Shown here in pieces: positions 46,118 through 54,754 of a stretch of 64,000 nt of DNA. The stretch spans positions 1-64,000 of the forward strand of contig CANMBF010000002.1 in the NCBI GenBank assembly GCA_947496065.1, in the 5' to 3' direction. Numbering within the stretch: the first letter of the stretch is position 1; every line of letters starts with the position of its first letter. Source of the DNA: Bacteroidota bacterium. Its GTDB lineage: Bacteria > Bacteroidota > Bacteroidia > NS11-12g > UBA955. The position numbers were made by a program, and so were the translations under genes. The notes under the pieces were generated by a model. It had not been told where the DNA came from. It saw only the letters and a program-made list of their open reading frames with translations, and made no database searches.

Positions 46118-46207
46118 CACAAGCGCATTTCATATAATTTTATTGGGCTGAAAAACTGCTGATTAGTTTTTGCAATTCTTTTTTTTTCAAAAAATAATTG
46201 TTAAAAA

Positions 46208-46237
46208 TTTGTGGTTTGATAATTTTAATTACATTTG
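46208..46237 (+). promoter_or_regulatory. Promoter of the lipoprotein-YqaE fusion gene
   Basis: TTTG with TTGTG around 46209, then 16-18 bases, then TACATTTG at 46230-46237. The predicted leader is about 118 bases. Confidence 0.55.
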
Positions 46238-46361
46238 TCCATACTTGATAGGTTAAGATTTTGAGAATGATTTAATAAACATTCTTGACCTTATGCAACT
46301 CAGGTGTCGTTAAAATTCCTAGTTCTTCGTTACATTTAAACTTTAAACCCAAATAAATAAA

Positions 46362-46961
46362 ATGAAAAAAATTAACCAATTATCAGTTGTGGTGCTATTG
46401 GCACTCGTAACTCTTAGTGCATGTACTATGCAAAAACGCGTTTACAACCGTGGCTTTCACATTGAATGGTTTGAAAGTAAAGGTTCTGACAAGGTAGCTA
46501 CAGTTCAAGCAAAAAAAGCTGAGAAAAAACAAAATTCAGCAAATGAACAAACCCTGGCAAGTACCTCTGAAAACAATGCCAAGACTGAGAGTATGGACCT
46601 AAGCATTCAAGAAACTAAAACAGTTATGAGTGTTGTAAAAGAAAATAACAAAAATACTGTGAGTGCTCCTAAAGTATTTTTCAAGTCGACTAAAATCGCT
46701 GAAAAAATGCTTGCAAAAAAATCGAACACATTTGCAAAACCTATCATGAAAGCAGCTGTTAAACAAATGACCAAGCCAAACAAAACAGCAGATGCAGACA
46801 TGATTTTGCTTTATGTTTTATGTATATTCATTCCGCCTTTGGCAGTAGGTTTGGCTACCGATTGGGAATCAACACCAGTAATCAGTAATATTCTTTGGTG
46901 TTTATTATGTGGTTTGCCTGGAATTATCCATGCGTTCATTGTTGTAAACAGAGAAGCTTAG
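46362..46961 (+). CDS. Lipoprotein fused to a YqaE/Pmp3-type membrane domain
   Basis: A 199-residue protein in three parts. The N-terminus is a lipoprotein signal (lipobox TLSAC) followed by KRVYNRGFHIEWF, a short motif seen in small Bacteroidota proteins. A lysine/serine-rich linker spans about residues 45-140. The C-terminal 55 residues are a YqaE/Pmp3 (UPF0057) two-helix domain: LLYVLCIFIPPLAVGLATDW ... WCLLCGLPGIIHAFIVV. Free-standing YqaE proteins are about 55 residues and stress-linked in several organisms. The function of the fusion is unknown. Confidence 0.78.
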   Translation: MKKINQLSVVVLLALVTLSACTMQKRVYNRGFHIEWFESKGSDKVATVQAKKAEKKQNSANEQTLASTSENNAKTESMDLSIQETKTVMSVVKENNKNTVSAPKVFFKSTKIAEKMLAKKSNTFAKPIMKAAVKQMTKPNKTADADMILLYVLCIFIPPLAVGLATDWESTPVISNILWCLLCGLPGIIHAFIVVNREA

Positions 46962-46962
46962 A

Positions 46963-47271
46963 TTGCAAAGCACCCAACAAAATAAAATTTTATTACTAAT
47001 CTTTTTCAGCGGATTAATAGCATTGCCCATTGTGTTAATGCTATTGTCCGCTGATTTTTTTGACAAGGGTTCATCCCTTTGCCTTTCGATGGTATTGCTC
47101 AATAAAACATGCTACGGATGCGGCATTACCAGAGCAATCCAGCACCTTCTCCATTTTGAACTGAGTGCTGCACTTGCCTACAATAAACTTTGTGTTATTG
47201 TGCTCCCCCTTTTAATCTTTGTATGGGTACAAACTGTCTTAAAAACTTACAGAAAAATAAAAGCAAATTGA
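46963..47271 (+). CDS. DUF2752 family membrane protein
   Basis: A 102-residue protein with two or three hydrophobic helices and the DUF2752 signature CYGCGITRAIQHLLHFELSAALAYN. No ATG lies before the first helix. The best start is TTG at 46963, one base after the previous stop, which implies translational coupling to the YqaE fusion gene. The function of the family is unknown. Confidence 0.72.
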   Translation: MQSTQQNKILLLIFFSGLIALPIVLMLLSADFFDKGSSLCLSMVLLNKTCYGCGITRAIQHLLHFELSAALAYNKLCVIVLPLLIFVWVQTVLKTYRKIKAN

Positions 47272-47275
47272 GGCT

Positions 47276-47869
47276 TTAACGCGCTTGCTTTTTAATTAGT
47301 AGTTCGATTGTTTTTGTTAATCGATTCAATCTTGTTTCTTCCTTTTTAGCATCGTTAATCCAAGTAATATATTCCTTGCGATGGGTGTAGGCTAGCATAT
47401 CAAAATATTCAGATAGTTTATGGTCATCTATCAACTTTTGTAAATCAAGAGGTGTATCGATTTCGATAGTGGCCGCTTTTGATATAGGCAACGCTTTGCC
47501 CGTGGTATTAATTTGAACCGCTTCTTTGACATAGCTCATTAGTATTTTTTCTTTAATCTCTGCGAGTGATTTAAAATGGATTCTGCGGTTGTGCACATTG
47601 TTATCGCCTTCTGATAAGATTTTCTTTGGGTCTTTCAATTGCGCCCCTTGAAAAAAAACAAAGGCCACATGCTTTTTGAAGGCACCAAATCCACAGACCA
47701 TGCCTTGGTGGTAAAAATTAGGTCCCCACTTCCAGTCCTCTATCATTTGCGGATCGGCCGTGTGTATAATGGTTCTTAATTTAAGACAAATGGCTTTGCT
47801 CCAATCTGGCATGGCATCAATGTATTCAGAAATTTGAATACTGGCATCTGATTGGTGCTTTATAGGCAT
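47276..47869 (-). CDS. YdeI/DUF1801-type protein
   Basis: A 197-residue soluble protein. The first 115 residues are a DUF1801-like domain (KLRTIIHTADPQMIEDWKWGPNFYHQGMVCGF). The C-terminal part is the YdeI bacteriocin-protection helical domain (YTHRKEYITWINDAKKEETRLNRLTKTIELL). Members are often called OmpD-associated. The molecular function is not established. Its start lies five bases after the stop of the fucose synthase gene, so they may be co-transcribed. Confidence 0.8.
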   Translation of the reverse strand: MPIKHQSDASIQISEYIDAMPDWSKAICLKLRTIIHTADPQMIEDWKWGPNFYHQGMVCGFGAFKKHVAFVFFQGAQLKDPKKILSEGDNNVHNRRIHFKSLAEIKEKILMSYVKEAVQINTTGKALPISKAATIEIDTPLDLQKLIDDHKLSEYFDMLAYTHRKEYITWINDAKKEETRLNRLTKTIELLIKKQAR

Positions 47870-47874
47870 AGGTT

Positions 47875-48807
47875 TTATGAAGACTGCTTTGAAAGAAAAT
47901 CGTTATAGGCCACTTGTATGCCTTCTTCTAATTGCACTTTGTGCTGCCAACCCAAATTATGCAAATAACTTACATCCATTAATTTGCGCGGTGTGCCATC
48001 AGGTTTACTGGTATTAAACACCAGTTCACCTGTGTAACCGATGGTTTCTTTAATTAAAATGGCAAGGTCTTTAATACTTAAATCGGTACCGCTGCCAATG
48101 TTTACAAATTGCTTACCATTGTAATTGAGCATAAGAAACAAAGCGGCATCGGCCAAATCATCTGCAAATAAAAATTCTCTTAGCGGCGAACCTGTTCCCC
48201 ATATTTCTACTTGTGGCCATTGGTTCACTTTGGCCTCATGGAATTTACGAATTAAAGCAGGTAATACATGGCTATTCTCTGGGTGATAATTGTCATTGAT
48301 ACCATACAGATTGGTCGGCATGATGGAAATAAAATTACAATCGTATTGATCGCGGTAGGCCTCGCACAATTTAATGCCTGCAATTTTTGCGATTGCATAG
48401 GGTTCATTGGTTGGTTCTAATAGTCCTGTTAGCAAATACTCTTCTTTCAATGGTTGAGGTGCCAACTTTGGGTAAATACAGCTACTGCCAAAGAACATTA
48501 ATTTTTCGACATCGTTAACAAAGGCTGAATGGATGATGTTGTTTTGAATGGCCAAGTTATCGTATAAAAATTCGGCTCGGTAAGTATTATTTGCAACAAT
48601 GCCTCCAACTTTGGCGGCGCATAAAAACACATATTCAGGTTTTTCGAGTGCAAAAAAATCGGCCACAGCCTGCTGACTTCTTAAATCAAGTTCGGCCGAA
48701 GTTCTTGTTACAATATTATTAAATCCTTTGGCTTTAAGGGCTCGGTATACTGCACTACCCACCATGCCTCGGTGACCAGCTACAAAAATTTTCGATTGTA
48801 CGTCCAT
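47875..48807 (-). CDS. fcl: GDP-L-fucose synthase
   Basis: A 310-residue NAD(P)-dependent epimerase/reductase that converts GDP-4-keto-6-deoxymannose to GDP-L-fucose for surface polysaccharides. It opens with the Rossmann motif [37 protein letters not shown] holds the catalytic serine, and [19 protein letters not shown] holds the YxxxK pair. [12 protein letters not shown] and the C-terminal [13 protein letters not shown] are typical. The partner Gmd is not in the window. A TATTTTTG box at 48826-48819 lies just upstream. Confidence 0.93.
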   Translation of the reverse strand: MDVQSKIFVAGHRGMVGSAVYRALKAKGFNNIVTRTSAELDLRSQQAVADFFALEKPEYVFLCAAKVGGIVANNTYRAEFLYDNLAIQNNIIHSAFVNDVEKLMFFGSSCIYPKLAPQPLKEEYLLTGLLEPTNEPYAIAKIAGIKLCEAYRDQYDCNFISIMPTNLYGINDNYHPENSHVLPALIRKFHEAKVNQWPQVEIWGTGSPLREFLFADDLADAALFLMLNYNGKQFVNIGSGTDLSIKDLAILIKETIGYTGELVFNTSKPDGTPRKLMDVSYLHNLGWQHKVQLEEGIQVAYNDFLSKQSS

Positions 48808-48985
48808 ATTTTAAATAGCAAAAATACGGATATTGTTTTTAAATTTTGAAAGCTATTTAATTATAACTATTTGCCAATTGAAGGACTTCTTTTTTCTGAA
48901 TATATGTTTGCAATTAGCATTTTCTAAATTACTAATATTTTTAGCAAATAGCGGTTGATTAATGAATTATATTTGCTCAATCACC

Positions 48986-51900
48986 ATGTCAAATTTCGAA
49001 GCTCTATACGAATCGCTCAACACTGCCCAAAAAAAAGCGGTGAACCATATTGAAGGCCCTGTAATGGTGGTCGCTGGCCCTGGCACTGGCAAGACCCAGA
49101 TCTTAGCGGCTAGGATTGCCAATATTCTCCAAAAAACCGACACCAATGCGTATCAGATATTATGTTTAACCTATACCGATGCTGGTGTTATTGCGATGCG
49201 CGAAAGGCTATTGCAATTTATTGGTCCCGTGGCCTATCGGGTGCACATTCACACCTTTCATTCGCTTTGCAACGAAATTATTCAACATAACAGCAATTAT
49301 TTTGGGTATTTGAATTTAAAACCTGCCAATGATTTAGATGTCATTGAAATATTGCAAGAGATGATAGATGCCATCCCCAACGACCATGTTTTAAAACGTT
49401 TGAAAGGCGAGGTGTATTACGATTTGCAAAATTTCAAAAACCTCTTTAATCTTATTAAGGAAGAAAATCTAAAACCAGAGGCTATCAAAGCAAAGGCCGA
49501 TGCCTATTTTGCAGAACAAATAGAGAATGGCGAATTTACCTACAAAAAAAATGGGAAGGATTATGCCAAAGGAGACATTAAACAAGCAGCTTATGACGAG
49601 GCCCAATTAAAAATAGAGAAATTAAAATCGGCCGTTGATTTATTCTCCGTGTTTCAAGCGAAAATGCTAAATCGCAAATTGTATGATTTTACGGATATGA
49701 TTACTTGGGTGATTCGCGCATTTGAAGAAGACAAAAACTTTTTGTTGAATTACCAAGAGCGCTTCTTGTATGTATTGGTAGATGAGTTTCAAGATACCAA
49801 TGGCGCACAAAATCAAATTGTCAATTTTATTACCGAATATTGGGAGGTACCTAACTTATTTGTGGTGGGCGATGACGATCAATCCATCTATAAATTTCAA
49901 GGCGCAAATATTAGCAACATTCTAAATTTTGCATCTCAATTTCAAGACCATTTAACAACTACTGTTCTTACCGATAATTACCGCTCGAGTCAATATATAT
50001 TAGACGCTTCGCGTTCGCTTATTAATTTAAACAACGAGCGCATTGAAGCCATCGACAAGCATTTAATTGCAATGCATAAAGAATTTGCATCCATCGATTT
50101 TAAACCACAAATCAATGCGTATTTCAATCCATTGCACGAGGCCATTGCCATTGGCGAAAGGGTTACGCAATTGCATGCAGAAGGTGTACCCTATACTGAA
50201 ATGGCCGTCTTGTATCGCAACCATCAACAAGTAGACATTCTTACTAAATATTTTAAAGCCCAGGGCGTTCCATTTAATTCAAAACGACGCATCAATATTC
50301 TCAATGAATTATTGGTAACAAAGCTTTTAAAAATCCTGAATTACATTAATGCTGAAAGTCGCAGGCCCTTTAGTGGCGAAGAATATATTTTTGAAATTTT
50401 AAATTTCGATTTTTACAAAATCCCTTCCATTGAAATTGCTAAACTCAGTTTAGATGTTAAAAATAAACGGGCTAAATGGCGCGATTATTTGAGTGATTTT
50501 GCCAAAAACAAAAACGATTTATTTAACGGTCAACCGGGGGTTGATGGGCGCACAGAATTGAAACGTCTTATTGAAGATTTGGAATATTGGACCGGGCAAG
50601 TCAACAATATTACGGTGCCCCAATTGGTTGAAAAAATTATTGCCAAAGGTGGTATTTTAAGTTATGTGATGCAGGCCGACGACAAACGTTGGCAAATGCA
50701 AATACTCCGAACATTTTTTGATTTTGTAAAAGAGGAAGCGGCTAAAAATCCGCGCATGCAATTATCGGATTTGTTAAAAACTATTCAGCGTTATACGCAA
50801 TTTAATATTGCTATTGAGGCATGGCAAATTTTACAAATGCCTGATAGTATAAATTTGATTACCACCCATAGCAGCAAAGGCTTGGAATTCGAGCATGTTT
50901 TTATTACCAATTGTATTGAAAAAGCATGGTTCAATTCTATGCAAGACAGAGATTTTGGATTAGCAAAAGTGTATTTCAAAACCAATGATGCAGCAGCCGA
51001 GGCAGAAGAAAATAGGCGTTTGTTTTATGTGGCCATGACCCGCGCAAAAAAGGGTCTTTACATTTCATACCATCAACAAACCTTAGATACAAAGCCCGTT
51101 GAAAAATTGCGATTCATAGAAGAGTTAGTCAGCACCACTGATTTAGAAATTGTATATCCTCAGGTCGATGAACAAGCCGTTCTTGATTTTGAAGCACAAT
51201 ATTATCAGGATGAAACCTTCCCTGATTTCGAACTTATTGACCATGCCTACCTTGATACTTTATTGGCCAATTACACTTTATCTGCCACCCATTTAAATTC
51301 GTATTTAAGGTGTCCAACTGATTTTTATTTTAACCAGGTTTTAAAAGTACCAAGTGCAAAAAGTGAAGGCGCTAGTTTTGGAACCGCTATCCACTATGCA
51401 TTAGAAAATTTATTTACCGAAATGCAGGGTCATCCTGAAAAACAATTGCCCCCAGTAGATGCATTGTTAAGTTATTTTGAAAAATCAATGTATGCCCAAC
51501 GCGATGGTTTTACTGAAGATGCCTATGAGCGTCGATTGGCACATGGTCAAATTTTATTGCCGCAATACTATGCTGAATACGCCAAACAATGGATGAATGA
51601 AAAAGTATTCACCATTGAAAAAAACATGCAAAACATTGAGGTAAAAGGCGTACCCATTAAAGGAAAATTAGATAAAATTATATTCGAGGGTAATAGTGCC
51701 TATGTGATTGATTTTAAAACTGGCGATTTTAAATATGCCAAATCAAAATGCAATCCGCCTAAAGATGATGCAGACCCTAATAAACCCGAGCAAGTATTGG
51801 GTGGCGACTATTGGCGTCAGATGGTGTTTTACAATTTATTAATAGAGAACGATCATAGCACCAAATGGACCATGACCAGAGGAGAAATGAATTTTGTGGA

Positions 51901-52132
51901 GCCCGATAAAAACAAAAAATTCGACAGGGTGCAATTTGCTATATCGCCCGATGAGGTTAGCATTGTGACCGATCAAGTATTAGATACTTATCAAAAAATA
52001 AAAGCCCATGAATTTAAAAAGGGCTGCAATGACGACAATTGCCATTGGTGCAATTTTGTAAAATACTATTTGAAAAAAGAAATGCAGATAACGGAACAAT
52101 TACCCGGCAGTGCCGAGGATGTAGAACCGTAA
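48986..52132 (+). CDS. UvrD/PcrA-type helicase with C-terminal RecB-like nuclease and Fe-S cluster
   Basis: About 1048 residues from the ATG at 48986 (MSNFEALYES); an ATG at 48962 is also in frame, but a TATATTTG box overlaps it. The superfamily 1 helicase motifs are in order: Walker A AGPGTGKTQ (about 30), VDEFQDTNGAQ (about 267), GDDDQSIYKFQGA (about 295), NYRSS, THSSKGLEFEHVF (about 628) and RRLFYVAMTRAKKGLY. The last 290 residues are a PD-(D/E)XK nuclease (LRCPTDFYFNQVL, GTAIHYALE, VIDFKTGD). One cysteine at LRCPT plus CNDDNCHWC near the end matches an AddB-type Fe-S cluster. It probably acts in DNA repair or recombination. Confidence 0.9.
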   Translation: MSNFEALYESLNTAQKKAVNHIEGPVMVVAGPGTGKTQILAARIANILQKTDTNAYQILCLTYTDAGVIAMRERLLQFIGPVAYRVHIHTFHSLCNEIIQHNSNYFGYLNLKPANDLDVIEILQEMIDAIPNDHVLKRLKGEVYYDLQNFKNLFNLIKEENLKPEAIKAKADAYFAEQIENGEFTYKKNGKDYAKGDIKQAAYDEAQLKIEKLKSAVDLFSVFQAKMLNRKLYDFTDMITWVIRAFEEDKNFLLNYQERFLYVLVDEFQDTNGAQNQIVNFITEYWEVPNLFVVGDDDQSIYKFQGANISNILNFASQFQDHLTTTVLTDNYRSSQYILDASRSLINLNNERIEAIDKHLIAMHKEFASIDFKPQINAYFNPLHEAIAIGERVTQLHAEGVPYTEMAVLYRNHQQVDILTKYFKAQGVPFNSKRRINILNELLVTKLLKILNYINAESRRPFSGEEYIFEILNFDFYKIPSIEIAKLSLDVKNKRAKWRDYLSDFAKNKNDLFNGQPGVDGRTELKRLIEDLEYWTGQVNNITVPQLVEKIIAKGGILSYVMQADDKRWQMQILRTFFDFVKEEAAKNPRMQLSDLLKTIQRYTQFNIAIEAWQILQMPDSINLITTHSSKGLEFEHVFITNCIEKAWFNSMQDRDFGLAKVYFKTNDAAAEAEENRRLFYVAMTRAKKGLYISYHQQTLDTKPVEKLRFIEELVSTTDLEIVYPQVDEQAVLDFEAQYYQDETFPDFELIDHAYLDTLLANYTLSATHLNSYLRCPTDFYFNQVLKVPSAKSEGASFGTAIHYALENLFTEMQGHPEKQLPPVDALLSYFEKSMYAQRDGFTEDAYERRLAHGQILLPQYYAEYAKQWMNEKVFTIEKNMQNIEVKGVPIKGKLDKIIFEGNSAYVIDFKTGDFKYAKSKCNPPKDDADPNKPEQVLGGDYWRQMVFYNLLIENDHSTKWTMTRGEMNFVEPDKNKKFDRVQFAISPDEVSIVTDQVLDTYQKIKAHEFKKGCNDDNCHWCNFVKYYLKKEMQITEQLPGSAEDVEP

Positions 52133-52756
52133 TTATTTGAGCGGCACTTGGTCTGAATCAATTTCCTTTTTCTCACCATCTTGCCAGCGGTAGAATTTGC
52201 CTTTTATTTTTTCGATAGTACCATCTGAGCGCATGGCATTCAAGTTAATGGTTTTAATTCTTCTAGTGCCTTCTTTTAATTTCGAGTCGACTTTATAAAC
52301 TTGAATTTCAAAGAGGTTTTCATCCTTGTCATAAAATTTTAGTGTGTCAGAAAATACCCCATTTTTCTTATTCCCTTTAACATAAATTTTACCATTGTCG
52401 CGAAAAGAAGTGAAGGGCCCATTTTCAATATTATTAACGAAAGTTAGTTCAAACCTTTTGTACTTTGCCGCCCTGTCCCACTCTTCCCAAACACCATTCA
52501 GTTGGTAACTTGTATCTTGGTATTTTCCTTTTAAATATAATTTACCATCGGCCGAATAAATTTTCGCCTCCAATGTTTGTGTATTCAATTCTCTAAACAA
52601 AGTACCATTGGGATACATTTCGGTTTTTATTGGAACCATAACAGGCACCATGTCCTCTGCTGTTGGCGGCTTGGTTTCAGTATTTCCTGTTTCAGCCGGT
52701 TTACTTTGACATGCAATTAGCAAGACAAGCGGTAACATTAAAAAATGAGATTTCAT
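52133..52756 (-). CDS. MORN-repeat-like lipoprotein
   Basis: A 207-residue protein with a lipoprotein-type signal (LPLVLLIACQS). The rest is a chain of short beta repeats of the form NGxLFRELNTQTLEAKIYSADGKLYLKGKYQD and RDNGKIYVKGNKKNGVFSDTLKFYD, like MORN-type toxin-antitoxin-system repeats in Bacteroidota. It is convergent with the helicase gene, with no base between the stop codons. The function is unknown. Confidence 0.72.
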   Translation of the reverse strand: MKSHFLMLPLVLLIACQSKPAETGNTETKPPTAEDMVPVMVPIKTEMYPNGTLFRELNTQTLEAKIYSADGKLYLKGKYQDTSYQLNGVWEEWDRAAKYKRFELTFVNNIENGPFTSFRDNGKIYVKGNKKNGVFSDTLKFYDKDENLFEIQVYKVDSKLKEGTRRIKTINLNAMRSDGTIEKIKGKFYRWQDGEKKEIDSDQVPLK

Positions 52757-52803
52757 TTTTCAAACATACTATAATTTTAGAAGTACTTGTAAATTATGAA
52801 ATA

Positions 52804-53172
52804 CTATCCGTGGTATACCCGCGAACTAACAATCAAACCATTCTCAATTTCGAGTACCTCTCCTACTTTTAAATCGGCTTCATTGTCAACTTTCCGAATG
52901 TATTCCATAAAAACTTGCTCCTCATCGACCGTTAATTTTACAACCGTATATTGTAAACTCGGCAAACGGTTAAAAGCATCTTGCCACCATGCATGCAAGG
53001 CCACTCTTCCTTGAATTAAACCATTGGTAGCAGGTTGATTTATTTTTAATTTAGGACTATAATGAAAAGCTTCAGTATGGTATAAATGCAATAAATCTTC
53101 GAGCTGATGGGCATTGAATGCAGCGAACCAAAGCTGTGCAATGTGGCGATTGGCGTGTATAGTGGAATTCAT
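52804..53172 (-). CDS. SnoaL/NTF2-like protein
   Basis: About 122 residues from the ATG at 53172 (MNSTIHANRH); the frame to 53223 adds a basic stretch outside the domain. The body is an NTF2-like cone: a first helix (QLWFAAFNAHQLEDLLHLYHTEAFHYSP), ALHAWWQDAFNRLPSLQYTV, then sheets with EEQVFMEYIRK and VGEVLEIENGLIVSSRVYHG. SnoaL-like proteins are isomerases, hydrolases or simple binding domains. The substrate is unknown. No operon partner. Confidence 0.8.
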   Translation of the reverse strand: MNSTIHANRHIAQLWFAAFNAHQLEDLLHLYHTEAFHYSPKLKINQPATNGLIQGRVALHAWWQDAFNRLPSLQYTVVKLTVDEEQVFMEYIRKVDNEADLKVGEVLEIENGLIVSSRVYHG

Positions 53173-53325
53173 AAATTTAGTTTTTAATTTGCCTGCAAGT
53201 AAATTATTTTTTTTGAAAACCAAGGCATTTATTGTTAAATTTTTCGATAAAAAGTATTCTTTCCTACTGTATGTTTTTACTAATTAGATTGGCTACACTT
53301 TGACTTTTTATAAATAAAATAAAGT

Positions 53326-54621
53326 ATGTTTGAACCCATGGAAATGAATGATAACAAAACCAATAAGTATATTATTTGGCTTGTACCATTTGTTTGCATT
53401 TTCTTTTATTTTGATTGGATGAAGCCTGGTCATAAATCGCTCGACCTTGAACCACATCTCAACTATTTCAAGGATTTGGCAGATGCTTTTTTACACGGTC
53501 GTTTGGATGTTACAAATACCTTGAACGACCGCGACTTGGTGCATTACAACAACAAGCTATACCTTTATTGGCCACCCATGCCAGCAGTGGTTTACACACC
53601 TTTGGTTGCCATCTTTGGCACTCATCTACCTGATGCCTTTATTAATATTTTATTTGGCATTCTTAACATTTGGCTGTTCATGAAAATTGTAAGTGGTTTA
53701 AATCAAAAATTTAATTTAAATTATACTACAAAACAGCTCCTTTGCTTGGGTTTCTTTTGGGGCTTAGGCACTGTGCATTTTTACATGGCCATGGAAGGAA
53801 CGGTTTGGTTTGTGTCTCAAATTATGGCGCAAACTTTTTTATTTGCATCAGTTTATTTCTTAATAAAAAGTAAGGACAAACGGGGTCCACTTATTCTCTC
53901 AGGGTTATTTTTTGCAGCGGCTGCTTATACGCGTAACAACATGGTTTTTGCTGTCTTCTTTTTGGCTTGCTTGCACTTGGCCATGCATCCAAAGTTGCAA
54001 TGGAAAAACGGCCTCAGAAAAGCTTTCATTTTTGGTATCCCCTTTATTATATTCAGCCTTTTAAACGCATGGTATAACCAAGCGCGCTTTGGCGATTATT
54101 TTGAAAATGGCATACAATACCATTTAATGAATCCTTACTTCTACGAGAATTTCAAACAGCACGGTTATTTCTCTACTTATTATCTATCGCATAATTTTTA
54201 TACCGAGGTATTGCACATGCCAAGCTTTAAAGCGCAATTTCCATTTATTCAAAAGGAAGAAGAAGGCTTTGGTTTTATTTGGGGGTCGCCTTTATTTTTA
54301 CTGTTAGTGCCTGCTGTTATTTTACAAATACGCAATTACAGTAATGGCATTGAACACGATGTTGCTATAGTTTCGCGGCGCTTGGTAAGGACTGGTTGTT
54401 GGCTTGCGGCCCTGCCTATTGCCTTTGTCATATTTTGCATTATGGGAACAGGTTGGTATCAATTCTGTGCCCGTTACACCCTCGATTTTCAATTTTTCTT
54501 GGTTGTTTATCTTTTGTTTTCTTGGCAGGTATTGGCTGACATTCCAAAAATAAAATGGATTGCATTCATTCTAATATTAGCTTCTATTGTCATTCAATTT
54601 TTGGGTACCTGTATTTATTAA
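53326..54621 (+). CDS. GT-C-like multi-span membrane protein
   Basis: A 431-residue protein with about ten hydrophobic helices. The first long loop has acidic residues and the pattern LDLEPHLNYFKDLADAFLHGRLDV, followed by YLYWPPMPAVVYTPLVA, resembling mannosyltransferase/ArnT-like proteins. It probably transfers sugars from a lipid carrier, but the acceptor cannot be read. The start could be any of the ATGs at 53326, 53338 or 53344. It is not closely related to the GT-C/TPR protein at 20 kb. Confidence 0.65.
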   Translation: MFEPMEMNDNKTNKYIIWLVPFVCIFFYFDWMKPGHKSLDLEPHLNYFKDLADAFLHGRLDVTNTLNDRDLVHYNNKLYLYWPPMPAVVYTPLVAIFGTHLPDAFINILFGILNIWLFMKIVSGLNQKFNLNYTTKQLLCLGFFWGLGTVHFYMAMEGTVWFVSQIMAQTFLFASVYFLIKSKDKRGPLILSGLFFAAAAYTRNNMVFAVFFLACLHLAMHPKLQWKNGLRKAFIFGIPFIIFSLLNAWYNQARFGDYFENGIQYHLMNPYFYENFKQHGYFSTYYLSHNFYTEVLHMPSFKAQFPFIQKEEEGFGFIWGSPLFLLLVPAVILQIRNYSNGIEHDVAIVSRRLVRTGCWLAALPIAFVIFCIMGTGWYQFCARYTLDFQFFLVVYLLFSWQVLADIPKIKWIAFILILASIVIQFLGTCIY

Positions 54622-54754
54622 GTAAAAATCCACCATTTGATAGACCATCTAAAACTTAATGCTATTTTGGCATGTGCAAAATAACGGGGCCTTTTCGCCC
54701 AAATAGTTTCATTTGGAAAATTCCACTTTAATGCTAATATTTGTTTACTTGCTT

